Assembly (NCBI RefSeq): GCF_900143265.1 | Contig: NZ_FRDJ01000002.1 | Coordinates: 1-64,000, forward strand | DNA from: Fervidobacterium gondwanense DSM 13020 | Lineage (GTDB): Bacteria > Thermotogota > Thermotogae > Thermotogales > Fervidobacteriaceae | Length of the DNA stretch: 64,000 nt | Reading direction: 5' to 3' | In this document: positions 34,077 through 43,607 of the stretch, one piece after another | How the letters are laid out: the number at the start of each line of letters is the position of its first letter | Numbering within the stretch: the first letter of the stretch is position 1 | Notes under the pieces: model-generated | Database searches by the model: none | Seen by the model: only the letters and a program-made list of their open reading frames with translations | What the model was told of the DNA's origin: nothing | Position numbers and translations under genes: made by a program

Positions 34077-35456
34077 TTATTCTGATTTCGCTATCACTTT
34101 AAAGAGTTCTTTGATGTTCCTTATAGATATAACTTCCATTTTCGAATCTTTTGGGGTGTATTTAACGTTCTCAGGAATTATAATCTTATCAAGCCTAAGA
34201 TTTTTTGCATTATCTATCCTTTTTGTAACGTTCACTGCCGCTCTAACACTGCCATCGAGTCCTATCTCTCCAACCATGAATGTATTTCCGATATATGAAT
34301 CTAAGAAAGAGGAAAGAATCGCACCTGCAATAGCCAATTCGCAACCTGGATCTGTAATATTTAAACCACCAGAGACATTCAAATATATATCGTGGAAGTC
34401 AAGCGGCAAGTTCAGGTGCTTAGCAAGCACGGCTGATATTATAATCACTTTCCTCACGTCTACACCGTGGGAAATTCTCCGTCCTGAAGCCATTTTGACT
34501 CTCGAAACTAACGCTTGAATCTGAACATTCAAAGGTCTACTGCCTTCAAAAACTCCTGTAAACACGTTTCCAGCGGTGTCTGAATACGTTAAAAGCTTGT
34601 CTTCGGAAAGGCTACTCAAACCTTCTTGCGTCATCTGGAAGACTGCAATCTCGCCGCTTGGACCGTATCTGTTTTTCTGAACTCTGAGTATCCTATAATC
34701 GGTTGTCCTCTCACCTTCAAAGTAAACAACAGTATCCACAACATGCTCAACAAGTTTTGGACCAGCGATCAAACCTTCTTTAGTCACGTGTGCGATCAAA
34801 ATTGCCGGTATTCCGTTCTTCTTGCTAAAAATCCTCACTTTTTCAACGACGGCCTTAATCTGAACAACTCCACCTACTGGTGAGTCAATATCAGCACTGC
34901 TCAAAGTCTGGATGGAATCAACAATTATGAGTTTTGTTTTGTCCACATCGATGTTATTTAGCACGTCTTCTATTTGTGTTTCCGATGTAATTAATATGTT
35001 ATTATTCTTTATATTCAAGCGTTTAGCTCTGTTTCCTATCTGCGAAACACTTTCTTCACCTGAAATATAGTACACGTGCTTTTCATCATTGACTGAGGAT
35101 ATTGAATTGCAAATCTGGAGTGCCAAGGTACTCTTTCCAACCCCAGGCTCTCCACCCAATAAAAGAACCTGCCCGTGTACAAAACCGCCGTTTAGAAGTT
35201 GATCCAAAGCGGGTATGTTTGTCTTGATTCTTTTTTCATTAGTTAATTCTATCGCACTCTTTATATCAAAAAAGCGAGGATGAGCCTGAAACATCCCCGC
35301 ACTATCTGCTCGTATAGATTTTGAACTAAGAGAAACATCTTTCATCTGAAATTCTTTAGCGGTATTCCATTCACCGCATACTGGACACTTACCAAACCAC
35401 TTTGGAGATTCGTAACCGCACTTATCACATACGTATATAGTTTTCCCCTTCGCCAT
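34077..35456 (-). CDS. radA: DNA repair protein RadA
   Basis: A 459-residue branch-migration ATPase that helps process recombination intermediates. It opens with a zinc finger (CDKCGYESPKWFGKCPVC), then a RecA-like core with Walker A GGEPGVGKST and Walker B KLIIVDSIQT, the RadA-specific KNRYG motif in VQKNRYGPSGE, and a Lon protease-like C-terminal domain (SGRRISHGVDVRKV; NVSGGLNITDPGCELAIAGA). The length is normal. It follows clpC by 27 bases, an association also seen in Bacillus-type clpC operons. Confidence 0.97.
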   Translation of the reverse strand: MAKGKTIYVCDKCGYESPKWFGKCPVCGEWNTAKEFQMKDVSLSSKSIRADSAGMFQAHPRFFDIKSAIELTNEKRIKTNIPALDQLLNGGFVHGQVLLLGGEPGVGKSTLALQICNSISSVNDEKHVYYISGEESVSQIGNRAKRLNIKNNNILITSETQIEDVLNNIDVDKTKLIIVDSIQTLSSADIDSPVGGVVQIKAVVEKVRIFSKKNGIPAILIAHVTKEGLIAGPKLVEHVVDTVVYFEGERTTDYRILRVQKNRYGPSGEIAVFQMTQEGLSSLSEDKLLTYSDTAGNVFTGVFEGSRPLNVQIQALVSRVKMASGRRISHGVDVRKVIIISAVLAKHLNLPLDFHDIYLNVSGGLNITDPGCELAIAGAILSSFLDSYIGNTFMVGEIGLDGSVRAAVNVTKRIDNAKNLRLDKIIIPENVKYTPKDSKMEVISIRNIKELFKVIAKSE

Positions 35457-35483
35457 AGTGGTAAGTCCTTTCTCAGTTTTTTC

Positions 35484-37955
35484 TTAATTAACTGTCTGCA
35501 TCTCAGCTTTTTTGTTTATAACAAAACCAAGCTTCTCTCCTTCTTGAACAACGTAAACTTCTGAGCTATCTTCAACTTCACCTTTCAGCAGTTCTTCAGA
35601 GAGTGGGTCTTCGATGTATTTTTGAATGGCTCGCTTAAGTGGTCTTGCGCCGTAGACATTATCGTACCCAACGTTGACAAGAAATTCTTTCGCTTCCGGT
35701 GAAAGCACGAGAGTGATATGCCTTTCGGAAAGTCTTGAACGTATATCTCTCAAAAGTATGTCTATGATTTGTTCTATATGCTCTTTTGTAAGCTTGTGGA
35801 AAACTATTATTTCATCGACTCTGTTAATGAATTCCGGTTTGAATACCCGTTTAACTTCATCTAAAACCTTGTCTTTCATTTCGCTGAATTCTCTTTCTCG
35901 TGTTTCTCCCTCTACAAATCCGAGGCTCTTTCTTGTGGCAACGATGTCGCTACCACCTATATTGCTTGTCATGATTATTATAGTGTTCCTAAAATCTACA
36001 ACGTGACCCTGTGAATCTGTTAACCTTCCGTCGTCCATTATCTGCAACAACAAGTTGAACACATCGGGGTGTGCCTTTTCAATTTCATCGAACAGTATCA
36101 CAGAGAATGGTCTTCTTCTTACTTTTTCAGTTAGTGTTCCACCTTCTTCGTATCCAACATATCCCGGAGGTGCACCAATAAGCCTTGAGACAGAGAATTT
36201 TTCCATATACTCGCTCATGTCAAATCTGACAAGCGCTTTCTCGTCACCAAACAGGTATTCAGCTAACGTCTTTGCAAGCTCTGTCTTTCCAACACCAGTT
36301 GGACCTAAGAACAAGAAAACTCCAACTGGTCTTCTTGGATCTTTTAAACCACTTCGAGCACGTCTAATAGCCCTTGCTATCGCATTTATCGCTTCTTCTT
36401 GACCTACAACCCTCTCGTGAAGTGCGGATTCGAGTTTCAATAATTTTTCTCTTTCTGTCTCTTCGAGTTTCTTTAAAGGAATGCCTGTCCATCCTGCAAC
36501 TACTTCTTCGATTTCTGGAACATCAACAGTGGCAATTGTAGAATCTATCTCTTTGCGCCAGTCATTGTACATATCATTGAATTTTTCTCTTAGCTCTTGT
36601 TCTTTCTGTTTTAATTCGGCAGCTCGTTCGTAGTCTTGCTTGGCAACAGCTTCTTCTTTTTCATTTCTTACAGATTCTATTTGTAGCTTTAATAGTTGCA
36701 ATTCACTTGGCATTACAAACAATTTAAGCCTCGTTCTCGCTCCGGCCTCATCTATCACGTCGATTGCTTTGTCTGGCAAGAAATGATCAGTTATGTAACG
36801 CTGGGAGAGATAAACCGCAGCTTCTAAGGATTTATCTGTGTACTTGACTTTGTGATGACTTTCATATTTTGCCTTCAAACCTTTTAAGATTTCAAGCGCC
36901 ATCTGTGGCGTTGGTTCTTGGACGTATATCTTCTGGAACCTTCTTTCAAGTGCCGCATCTTTTTCTATGTATTTTCTGTATTCATCTGGTGTCGTTGCGC
37001 CAATACAGTGAAGTTCGCCACGTGCGAGCGCGGGTTTCAATATATTTGCCGCATCTACGGCTCCTTCAGCCGAACCTGCTCCAACTATCATGTGGAGTTC
37101 GTCTATGAAGAGTATTATGTCTTTATTTCCTTTTACTACTTGGAGTAATTTCTTCATCCTCTTTTCGAATTCTCCACGATACTTCGTGCCTGCTACTATG
37201 GCTGCAACATCGAGAGAAAAAATAGTCTTACCCTTAAGTGGTTCAGGTACTTCACCAGAGACAATTTTCTGTGCGAGCCCTTCAACAATTGCGCTCTTAC
37301 CTACACCAGGTTCTCCGATGAGAACTGGATTATTCTTCTTTCTCCTCACCAATATCTGCATTAATCTTTCTATTTCATTTTCGCGACCGATAACCGGGTC
37401 AAGCTCTCCTCGGAGTGCTTGCGCTGTCAGGTCTACACCAAAGCCTTCAAGTTGCCTCACGGCTGGCGAGGATGGCTGCTCTTCGTATGAAGGCAGTGGC
37501 TGAGCTTCTTCGAAGAAATCTTCCTCGGAGATGTTATCTGCGATCTCTTTTCTTAGCGCCTGAATGTTTACATTTAATTTTTTCAAAATATGGATTGCTA
37601 TACCTTCACCTTCTCGTAATATACCGAGCAACAAATGTTCGGGATCTATCTTTTCGCTTCCCATCATTCGCGCTTCTTCAAAAGCGATTTCTGTTACTTT
37701 TCTTGCTCTCGGAGTCATCTGTGGTGACATAATGAAACCGCGCATTCCAAGACCGACTATAGATATTACCTCGTTCTTCACCCGCGCATATGTCAAACCG
37801 TATCTTTCCAAAATTGTAGATAATGGTTTATCATTGAGTTTTAATATTGCGAGCAAAAGGTGTTCTGTACCAACATATGAATGTCCAAGGTCTTTCGCCT
37901 CTTCTTGAGCAGTAACAAAAACTTTGGCGGATCTTTCAGAAAATCTATCGAACAT
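35484..37955 (-). CDS. clpC: ATP-dependent Clp protease ATPase subunit ClpC
   Basis: An 823-residue HSP100 unfoldase that feeds substrates to ClpP in the cytoplasm. Two Clp N-repeats lie at residues about 1-145 (VTAQEEAKDLGHSYVGTEHL; ARMMGSEKIDPEHLLLGIL). The first AAA+ domain has Walker A GEPGVGKSA; the UVR-type middle segment VAKQDYERAAELKQKEQELR marks it as ClpC rather than ClpA; the second AAA+ domain has GPTGVGKTE. It ends in a short tail after the D2 small domain. ATG 37955 follows GGAGGTG at six bases. It is the promoter-proximal gene of a five-gene operon; neither ctsR nor mcsA/mcsB is present upstream. Confidence 0.96.
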   Translation of the reverse strand: MFDRFSERSAKVFVTAQEEAKDLGHSYVGTEHLLLAILKLNDKPLSTILERYGLTYARVKNEVISIVGLGMRGFIMSPQMTPRARKVTEIAFEEARMMGSEKIDPEHLLLGILREGEGIAIHILKKLNVNIQALRKEIADNISEEDFFEEAQPLPSYEEQPSSPAVRQLEGFGVDLTAQALRGELDPVIGRENEIERLMQILVRRKKNNPVLIGEPGVGKSAIVEGLAQKIVSGEVPEPLKGKTIFSLDVAAIVAGTKYRGEFEKRMKKLLQVVKGNKDIILFIDELHMIVGAGSAEGAVDAANILKPALARGELHCIGATTPDEYRKYIEKDAALERRFQKIYVQEPTPQMALEILKGLKAKYESHHKVKYTDKSLEAAVYLSQRYITDHFLPDKAIDVIDEAGARTRLKLFVMPSELQLLKLQIESVRNEKEEAVAKQDYERAAELKQKEQELREKFNDMYNDWRKEIDSTIATVDVPEIEEVVAGWTGIPLKKLEETEREKLLKLESALHERVVGQEEAINAIARAIRRARSGLKDPRRPVGVFLFLGPTGVGKTELAKTLAEYLFGDEKALVRFDMSEYMEKFSVSRLIGAPPGYVGYEEGGTLTEKVRRRPFSVILFDEIEKAHPDVFNLLLQIMDDGRLTDSQGHVVDFRNTIIIMTSNIGGSDIVATRKSLGFVEGETREREFSEMKDKVLDEVKRVFKPEFINRVDEIIVFHKLTKEHIEQIIDILLRDIRSRLSERHITLVLSPEAKEFLVNVGYDNVYGARPLKRAIQKYIEDPLSEELLKGEVEDSSEVYVVQEGEKLGFVINKKAEMQTVN

Positions 37956-37970
37956 ATCTATCACCTCCAA

Positions 37971-38336
37971 TGTTCAGAATTATTATACCACACTATTTAA
38001 GAAAAATAAAGCATGTGGTGTTTCACTTGCCTAATATTCATTAAACAAAGAACAGTATTGAACTAAATGTAAGTGTTGGTTGCATTTAACTTTCAATAAT
38101 ATGTTTTACTCTACCTATTCAGCCAGTTTGTAATGTGAAACTTATGGATGTGAATTAAAAAGTTACTTCTTTTTCTTTATAAGGCAAACGCGAAAAATGA
38201 GAAAGTCCGGTAAGATTTTTCCTTATATTAATTAACTCTGCAAGTATAATCAAAAAGGCACATAGATGCGTTACAATTAGAATACCGGAAATTCATAATG
38301 GAAAATGAGAGCAAAAAAACAGGGGGGATTTTCGTT
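37971..38336. promoter_or_regulatory. divergent promoter region between clpC and the CE7 esterase
   Basis: An A/T-rich spacer of about 365 bases without a gene. For clpC (minus) a -10 TATAAT reads from 37987 to 37982 with a weak -35 around 38005-38010. For the esterase (plus) a -10 TATAAT lies at 38245-38250, about 90 bases before the start, with no good -35. I saw no CtsR-type direct heptad repeat or CIRCE inverted repeat, so control of clpC here does not follow those models. Confidence 0.45.
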
Positions 38337-39302
38337 ATGGTATTTGAAATGCCACTTGAACAGCTCAAAACTTATATGGGAACAAACCCATGTCCACCAG
38401 ACTTTGACGAATACTGGCAACAAGCATTGAAAGAGATGGACGATGTTGATCCACAAGTTGAAATTGTGAGAGAAACGTCTATTGAAGCACCTTATGCGGA
38501 GTGCTATAACCTCTACTTTACAGGGGTAAAAGGTGCAAGGATAAGAGTACAGCTCATAAAGCCTAAGAAGATTGAAGAACCTTGCCCCGCGATATTGAGT
38601 TTTCACGGTTATTCTTGGTATTCAGGCGATTGGAGTGATAAATTTGGATTGGTTGCTGCTGGTTTTATTGTTGCCGCGATGGATGTGAGAGGACAGAACG
38701 GTTATTCTGAAGATGTTGGTGGGGTGAAAGGAAATACAGTTCATGGACACATTATTAGAGGTTTAGACGGGAAAAAAGAAGACCTCTTGTACAGACAAAT
38801 TTTCTTGGACACAGCAGAGCTTGCAAAAATAATTGCGAACATGCCGGAAGTAGATAGCCGTAGAATCGCTGCAATGGGATTTTCGCAAGGTGGTGGACTA
38901 GCTCTTGCGTGTGCTGCGCTCTCGCCTTATGTATCAAGAGTGATCTCGGTTTACCCATTCTTGTGTGATTACAAGAGAGTTTGGGAGATGGACCTTGCAA
39001 AGGATGCGTACGAGGAAATCAGGACGTATTTCAGATTCAGAGATCCACTCCATGAAAGAGAAGATGAAATATTCACGAGACTTGGGTACATAGATGTCCA
39101 ACATCTTGCAAAATGGATTAAGGCAGAAGTTCTGATGGTCACGGGACTTATGGATACAATCTGCCCGCCATCTACTCAGTTTGCTGCATATAACAAGATT
39201 CAAAGTAAAAAGCAGATGTTAATCTACCCTGACTTTGGACATGAACAAATTTTCTTCCTAAATGACAAAATATTCATGTATCTCATGGAAATGCTTAGAT
39301 GA
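38337..39302 (+). CDS. axeA: cephalosporin-C deacetylase / acetyl xylan esterase, family CE7
   Basis: A 321-residue alpha/beta hydrolase of carbohydrate esterase family 7, which removes acetyl groups from short acetylated xylo-oligosaccharides and related compounds. The nucleophile is Ser183 in GFSQGGGLALA; Asp273 in GLMDTICPPST and His302 in FGHEQ complete the triad, matching the spacing of the Thermotoga maritima enzyme (Ser188, Asp274, His303 as I recall them). RGQ in DVRGQNGY is a further family mark. There is no signal peptide. ATG 38337 follows GGGGGGAT at eight bases; the frame is open back to 38298. It is a single-gene unit with its own terminator. Confidence 0.93.
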   Translation: MVFEMPLEQLKTYMGTNPCPPDFDEYWQQALKEMDDVDPQVEIVRETSIEAPYAECYNLYFTGVKGARIRVQLIKPKKIEEPCPAILSFHGYSWYSGDWSDKFGLVAAGFIVAAMDVRGQNGYSEDVGGVKGNTVHGHIIRGLDGKKEDLLYRQIFLDTAELAKIIANMPEVDSRRIAAMGFSQGGGLALACAALSPYVSRVISVYPFLCDYKRVWEMDLAKDAYEEIRTYFRFRDPLHEREDEIFTRLGYIDVQHLAKWIKAEVLMVTGLMDTICPPSTQFAAYNKIQSKKQMLIYPDFGHEQIFFLNDKIFMYLMEMLR

Positions 39303-39383
39303 GTACAAAAAGCTGACATGAGGTAATATCTATAGATTACGAAAAAGAAATTCTGCTGTTTCTTGCGTTAATTGATCGAAAAC

Positions 39384-39412
39384 AAATAGGGGGCTTTTAC
39401 TGCCCCCTATTT
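39384..39412. terminator. terminator after the CE7 esterase
   Basis: A perfect 11-bp stem, AAATAGGGGGC (39384-39394) with GCCCCCTATTT (39402-39412), and a 7-base loop. It lies between converging genes and can act in both directions, although the T-run is part of the stem. Confidence 0.75.
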
Positions 39413-39474
39413 CGTCAAACAGGAACATCTTCGAACTCACTTTATGGGTATATTTAAACTTCCGAAAGGACACT

Positions 39475-41826
39475 TCATTTCTCTATAGCACCTCGAAAAA
39501 TCTTTTGAACAAATTCCTTATTTAATTCGAAATCGTAATCTGAGAAAACAGCCTTACCAAGGAGTATTACTTCACCGTCGCCAAATTTGAAACTTGCAGC
39601 GAGCACAACCTTATCCACAGGTTGAGCATCATCTTTACCGTCTGAATCCACTGAATTTGCGCTTTCTGACGATATCAGTATATTTGCGTTTCCATATATC
39701 AAGAGCGAACATGTTGAGTAAAATCTCACGTTCTCTGCAAGTACTTTATAATTTGCACCATAATTATTAATTTCGTCAACAACTTGATCATCGTTAAACC
39801 TTACAGGTGAGTTCATAGCGTCTAAAATCAAATTGAGGTCCTCAGTGTTCCCACCGTTACTATAATCACTCTTTGAGGTAATGACTAATGTACCACCTTT
39901 TCTCACGAACTCCACTATATTCTTAATTTCTTCATCTGAATATCCCTTTCCGTTCATAACTATGAGATATTTTCCGTCAAGTGAATCTATCGTGTTTATG
40001 TACTGTACATCATATCCTGTTGACTTCAAGAACTTATCAAATAGGGTCAGCTTATCTTTGGAATAATCGTTAGAATGCCCTTGATCAATAAATACAACGT
40101 TTCTTAACTGTTCAATAGTCTTGGAATCTTGTGATATACCGAAGGCTTTCAGAAGTTCGATTGCACTTTCAAACACCCTCGCACTTGGGAGAGCTTCTTT
40201 GTATATATTGAAGTATTCTTCATCAGAGCCTTTTACTAAGTAAACCTTTTCACCCATCTTGTTGAGCCATTCTATCTCGTCAGGCATCAAATCCTTGAAA
40301 AAGCTCAAGCCTTCAGCACTTGGAGTTGGTATGATCACATAGTCGACATCGTAGTCTTTTAGCATCGTTTCACTAAACGACACGATATTTCCTGCGTTGC
40401 TAAGTGTTTGTATGGCTCTGAGTAATTCATCTGAAAGGTCATTTTCGTGAAGTTTGTCAAATAGTATAGAAAATCCCGCCTTTTTTGAAACTTCAAATGA
40501 AATAGACTGGATATTAACATCGTTGAACAAGAACTCAACCTTGTGTGTACCCTCAGTGAATTTTCCTAAGTCTATACTCTTGTCGTAAATAATGCCATAC
40601 GATGGCAAAGAAATATCTTCGGTGTAGACCTCTGAATCGTCTACTAAAATCCTTAGTTTTCCTGATTCTGCGGTGTTTTTTGTGTTGTAAATATCGAAAC
40701 TAACGCTGACACTTTGTGATACGTTTGGCTTCTCTGGACCTACTCTGACGTAGTTAACTCTTATACCAGACTCCGCTTCAAACCACACTGGTGCAGAGAC
40801 GATTTCGTTACCGTCCTTTTGCAAGATGTAGATAAAATACCATTCGAAGCCGTCAGGAATTTCGAATGAGTTTCTATACTCAAATTCGTCCTTGCCCTGA
40901 ACATCCTTTACTTCATAGGTTTTGCTTTGTGAGACGATATACATCTTTCCTACTGGGTCATTCTTATCAGAGTAAAAAACGGATATTTCGACCTGACTAT
41001 CTTTAGATGAATTCAAGATACTTCCCATTACTGCACCATTTGCGTAGAAATATATCTTTACATTTTTATCCTCACTCGCAAATGTTCTTCTGCTCCACAG
41101 AGCCTCCATAACATCTTCGTATGTGAGTTCTTTAGCTAATATTCCAGTTCGACCATCGTTTGCGCTTGCCCAATTTGGTTTGTGGTTATCCTGGTTTGCA
41201 GTGGGGCTTAGATGCCAGCCTCTGTTCAGTGCTAAGATGTAGTTTCTGTACATTTCCTCAGAGATAATGTCTGAGCTCGACCAGTTACCATTACCAATTT
41301 CTACAAGATTGACGTAATTATCAGCCTCTGGCCAAAACCAGAAATTGTTGAAGTTTCCAAATGTCATTCCTGGATGATTAAATTGAGCCAACTTCTTTAC
41401 CTTTACTATCCATTCATAAAAGTCTTTCAGGTCACCTTTCTCGTCTCTACTTATGAATTCTAAAGTTTCGTAAACATTTATGTGTCCTGAACCGGCAGTC
41501 CATTCAAATCCCTGCAGTCCCACAAATTTGCCTTTCACCGTTGAAGTTCTTGCCGCTTCCTGGGTAAGAGATGTCTTTGACTGACCATTGACAGGGATTT
41601 TTAAAAAGTAGCAGTGATCCGTGACTGCCTGAACATCCGCATAGTTTGAAGCATGCTCATAAGCTTCTTCTGGTGTACCTTTCCCGTCCGAAAACGATGT
41701 GTGAGCATGTAAATTTCCATAAAATATCTGGTACTCATCTGCAGAACTTAAGCTTAGTGTTGGGAATACTATGAAAGAGAAAAATAGAAGTGTTAGCAAA
41801 ACTTTAGCAAATTTCGTAGTGTTCAT
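39475..41826 (-). CDS. exported PHP-domain metallohydrolase with CARDB and GATase-like domains
   Basis: A 783-residue secreted protein. A signal peptide (about residues 1-27, ending SLSSADE) precedes a PHP domain at about 30-300 with metal-binding motifs GNLHAHTSFSDGKGTPEEAY, VTDHCYF, FNHPGM and NQDNH, as in CehA/McbA-type phosphohydrolases. Residues about 350-450 (VRVGPEKPNVSQSVSVSFDI; LRILVDDSEVY) look like a CARDB beta-sandwich. The last 320 residues contain a Rossmann-like segment (VVFIDQGHSNDYSKDKLTLF; YLIVMNGKGYSDEEI; FVRKGGTLVITSKSDYS), as in GATase-like or DUF4350 folds. The substrate is unknown; extracellular phosphoester hydrolysis is possible. ATG 41826 follows GGGAGGATGGG. The gene stands alone. 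Confidence 0.8.
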   Translation of the reverse strand: MNTTKFAKVLLTLLFFSFIVFPTLSLSSADEYQIFYGNLHAHTSFSDGKGTPEEAYEHASNYADVQAVTDHCYFLKIPVNGQSKTSLTQEAARTSTVKGKFVGLQGFEWTAGSGHINVYETLEFISRDEKGDLKDFYEWIVKVKKLAQFNHPGMTFGNFNNFWFWPEADNYVNLVEIGNGNWSSSDIISEEMYRNYILALNRGWHLSPTANQDNHKPNWASANDGRTGILAKELTYEDVMEALWSRRTFASEDKNVKIYFYANGAVMGSILNSSKDSQVEISVFYSDKNDPVGKMYIVSQSKTYEVKDVQGKDEFEYRNSFEIPDGFEWYFIYILQKDGNEIVSAPVWFEAESGIRVNYVRVGPEKPNVSQSVSVSFDIYNTKNTAESGKLRILVDDSEVYTEDISLPSYGIIYDKSIDLGKFTEGTHKVEFLFNDVNIQSISFEVSKKAGFSILFDKLHENDLSDELLRAIQTLSNAGNIVSFSETMLKDYDVDYVIIPTPSAEGLSFFKDLMPDEIEWLNKMGEKVYLVKGSDEEYFNIYKEALPSARVFESAIELLKAFGISQDSKTIEQLRNVVFIDQGHSNDYSKDKLTLFDKFLKSTGYDVQYINTIDSLDGKYLIVMNGKGYSDEEIKNIVEFVRKGGTLVITSKSDYSNGGNTEDLNLILDAMNSPVRFNDDQVVDEINNYGANYKVLAENVRFYSTCSLLIYGNANILISSESANSVDSDGKDDAQPVDKVVLAASFKFGDGEVILLGKAVFSDYDFELNKEFVQKIFRGAIEK

Positions 41827-41933
41827 TGACCCATCCTCCCTTCGAAATGGTTGAATTGCCAATTTCGGTTTAGCTAATCATTATACCACAAATTCGATTG
41901 GGATTGCTTATCTGGATGAGAAAAAATCGATTC

Positions 41934-41962
41934 TTGACAGTACAAAACGGCTATGGTAAAAT
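41934..41962 (+). promoter_or_regulatory. tRNA promoter
   Basis: A -35 TTGACA at 41934-41939 and a -10 TAAAAT at 41957-41962 are separated by exactly 17 bases, the best promoter in the window. It lies 25 bases before the first tRNA gene. Confidence 0.85.
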
Positions 41963-41987
41963 CATACCGCTGTTAGAGATAAGCAGT

Positions 41988-42063
41988 GGCGGCGTAGCTC
42001 AGTGGCTAGAGCAGATGATTCATAATCATCGTGTCAAGGGTTCGAGTCCCTTCGCCGCCACCA
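41988..42063 (+). tRNA. tRNA-Met(CAT), elongator type
   Basis: A 76-base cloverleaf with encoded CCA. The acceptor stem is GGCGGCG/CGCCGCC, the anticodon arm GATGA-TTCATAA-TCATC gives CAT at 42021-42023, and the T-arm is AAGGG-TTCGAGT-CCCTT. The first acceptor pair is G-C, so it is not the initiator. A tRNA-Ile with a modified CAT anticodon is the alternative. Confidence 0.92.
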
Positions 42064-42092
42064 ATTTTTTAAGTTAGCACTGGTTTGTTTGA

Positions 42093-42168
42093 GCCAGCGT
42101 AGCTCAATCGGTAGAGCGACGCATTCGTAATGCGCAGGTTGAGGGTTCGAGTCCCTCCGCTGGCTCCA
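42093..42168 (+). tRNA. tRNA-Thr(CGT)
   Basis: A 76-base cloverleaf with encoded CCA. The acceptor stem is GCCAGCG/CGCTGGC with discriminator T; the anticodon loop TTCGTAA gives CGT at 42126-42128; the T-arm is GAGGG-TTCGAGT-CCCTC. The outermost pair of the anticodon stem is an A/C mismatch. It lies 29 bases after the first tRNA in the same transcript. Confidence 0.93.
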
Positions 42169-42190
42169 AATAGCTAATATCAGCTGATTA

Positions 42191-42219
42191 GGACTCCGAC
42201 TGGGAGTCCATATTTTTTT
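42191..42219 (+). terminator. terminator of the tRNA transcript
   Basis: GGACTC (42191-42196) and GAGTCC (42204-42209) form a stem, and TATTTTTTT follows. Confidence 0.82.
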
Positions 42220-42229
42220 CAATACATAG

Positions 42230-42235
42230 TATAAT
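42230..42235 (+). promoter_or_regulatory. -10 box of the obgE operon
   Basis: TATAAT lies 56 bases before the obgE start, just after the tRNA terminator. The -35 region at 42207-42212 (TCCATA) matches the consensus only in part. Confidence 0.45.
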
Positions 42236-42290
42236 AGAGTACGAGACATGAGGTAAATTCAACGGAAACGTTTAAGAAAGAGGTGTAAGT

Positions 42291-43607
42291 ATGGAGAAGA
42301 TAGGTTTTGTGGATTTAGTAGATTTCTACGTAAAAGCCGGTGACGGTGGAAATGGTGCTGCTACTTTCAGAAGAGAAAAATACGTACCTTTCGGTGGGCC
42401 AGATGGCGGAGATGGCGGAGATGGCGGTTTTGTCTTCCTTGTTGCTGACCCAACAATATCAACGTTGTATCATTTAACCGAAAAAAGAAAATATACCGCG
42501 GAAAATGGCGAAAATGGTCGACGGAAAAAGCAAGATGGAAAGAGTGGTCGAGATTTAATATTAAGAGTTCCTGTAGGCACTGTTGTTAAAGATTACGATA
42601 CAGGTGAAGTGATTGCTGATCTTGACGAACCCGAAAAATATTGCTGTGTTGCGCGTGGCGGTAAAGGTGGTAGAGGCAACACTCATTTCAAATCGTCGAC
42701 AAACCAAGCACCTAAGATCGCTGAGAGAGGTGTAGCAGGTGAAGAGAGACATATTTTGCTAGAGCTCAAGTTGCTCGCTGATGCAGGTCTTGTTGGGTAT
42801 CCGAATGTTGGGAAAAGCTCGATAATATCACGAATTAGCAATTCTAAACCTAAGATAGCAAACTATCATTTTACAACACTTATACCCAACCTTGGAGTCG
42901 TTGTCGTTGATAAACCCGAAAACTCTTTTGTTGTAGCAGACATTCCAGGGCTGATTAAGGGTGCGAGTGATGGAAAAGGACTTGGGAACGTTTTTCTGAG
43001 ACATGTAGAAAGGTGTAATTTAATTGTTCACGTTGTTGATATTGCTGGTAGTGAGGGGCGCGATCCAGCGCAGGATTATTACGATATAAGAAAAGAGCTT
43101 GAGTTCTTCAGCCCATACCTGGCAAGCAAGGAAGAGATAGTGGTTGGGAATAAATCCGACCTACTTTCAGAGGAAGAACTGTTAAAAAATATCGAGAGAT
43201 TTAAGAAAGCAACGGGAAAAGACGTGCTTCCAATTTCAGCCGTGGTCGGTATTGGCCTTGACAAGCTTAAGTTCAACATATGGGAGCGCATTAAGGAGAG
43301 TCGCAAATTACTTACGGACAGAGTTGATATTGAAAAGATTCAGTTTGCTAAACCAGAACCAGTTAGAATCACGTTGCCGGATAGGGTTGATATCGTTATC
43401 ACAAGAAATGATAAAGGTGAATTCGAAGTAAAAAGTCAATATATAACAGCGTATCTTGAGAAGTACAAGAAAGAGGCAAAATACATGTTAGAGGATATTC
43501 TCGAAATACTTGAAAAGAACGGACTTGATGATAAGTTAAGAAAGGCTGGTGTAAAAGATGGAGATACTGTATGGATTGAGGGAGTTGAATTCACTTTCAA
43601 AGAATGA
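42291..43607 (+). CDS. obgE: GTPase ObgE
   Basis: A 438-residue Obg GTPase that associates with the 50S ribosome and growth control. The glycine-rich Obg fold occupies residues about 1-160 ([35 protein letters not shown]). The G domain has G1 [10 protein letters not shown]3 DIPGLIKGA and G4 NKSD. The C-terminal OCT domain (about 345-430) is present, ending [17 protein letters not shown]. Length is normal for the family. The end overlaps the nadD start by 50 bases. Confidence 0.96.
   Translation: MEKIGFVDLVDFYVKAGDGGNGAATFRREKYVPFGGPDGGDGGDGGFVFLVADPTISTLYHLTEKRKYTAENGENGRRKKQDGKSGRDLILRVPVGTVVKDYDTGEVIADLDEPEKYCCVARGGKGGRGNTHFKSSTNQAPKIAERGVAGEERHILLELKLLADAGLVGYPNVGKSSIISRISNSKPKIANYHFTTLIPNLGVVVVDKPENSFVVADIPGLIKGASDGKGLGNVFLRHVERCNLIVHVVDIAGSEGRDPAQDYYDIRKELEFFSPYLASKEEIVVGNKSDLLSEEELLKNIERFKKATGKDVLPISAVVGIGLDKLKFNIWERIKESRKLLTDRVDIEKIQFAKPEPVRITLPDRVDIVITRNDKGEFEVKSQYITAYLEKYKKEAKYMLEDILEILEKNGLDDKLRKAGVKDGDTVWIEGVEFTFKE

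Noticed and set aside
34111-34518. A 135-residue plus-strand frame opposite radA
   Set aside because: Antisense shadow; radA motifs run through it on the other strand.
37971-38336. CtsR box or CIRCE element upstream of clpC
   Set aside because: No GGTCAAA-type direct heptads or TTAGCACTC repeats are present.
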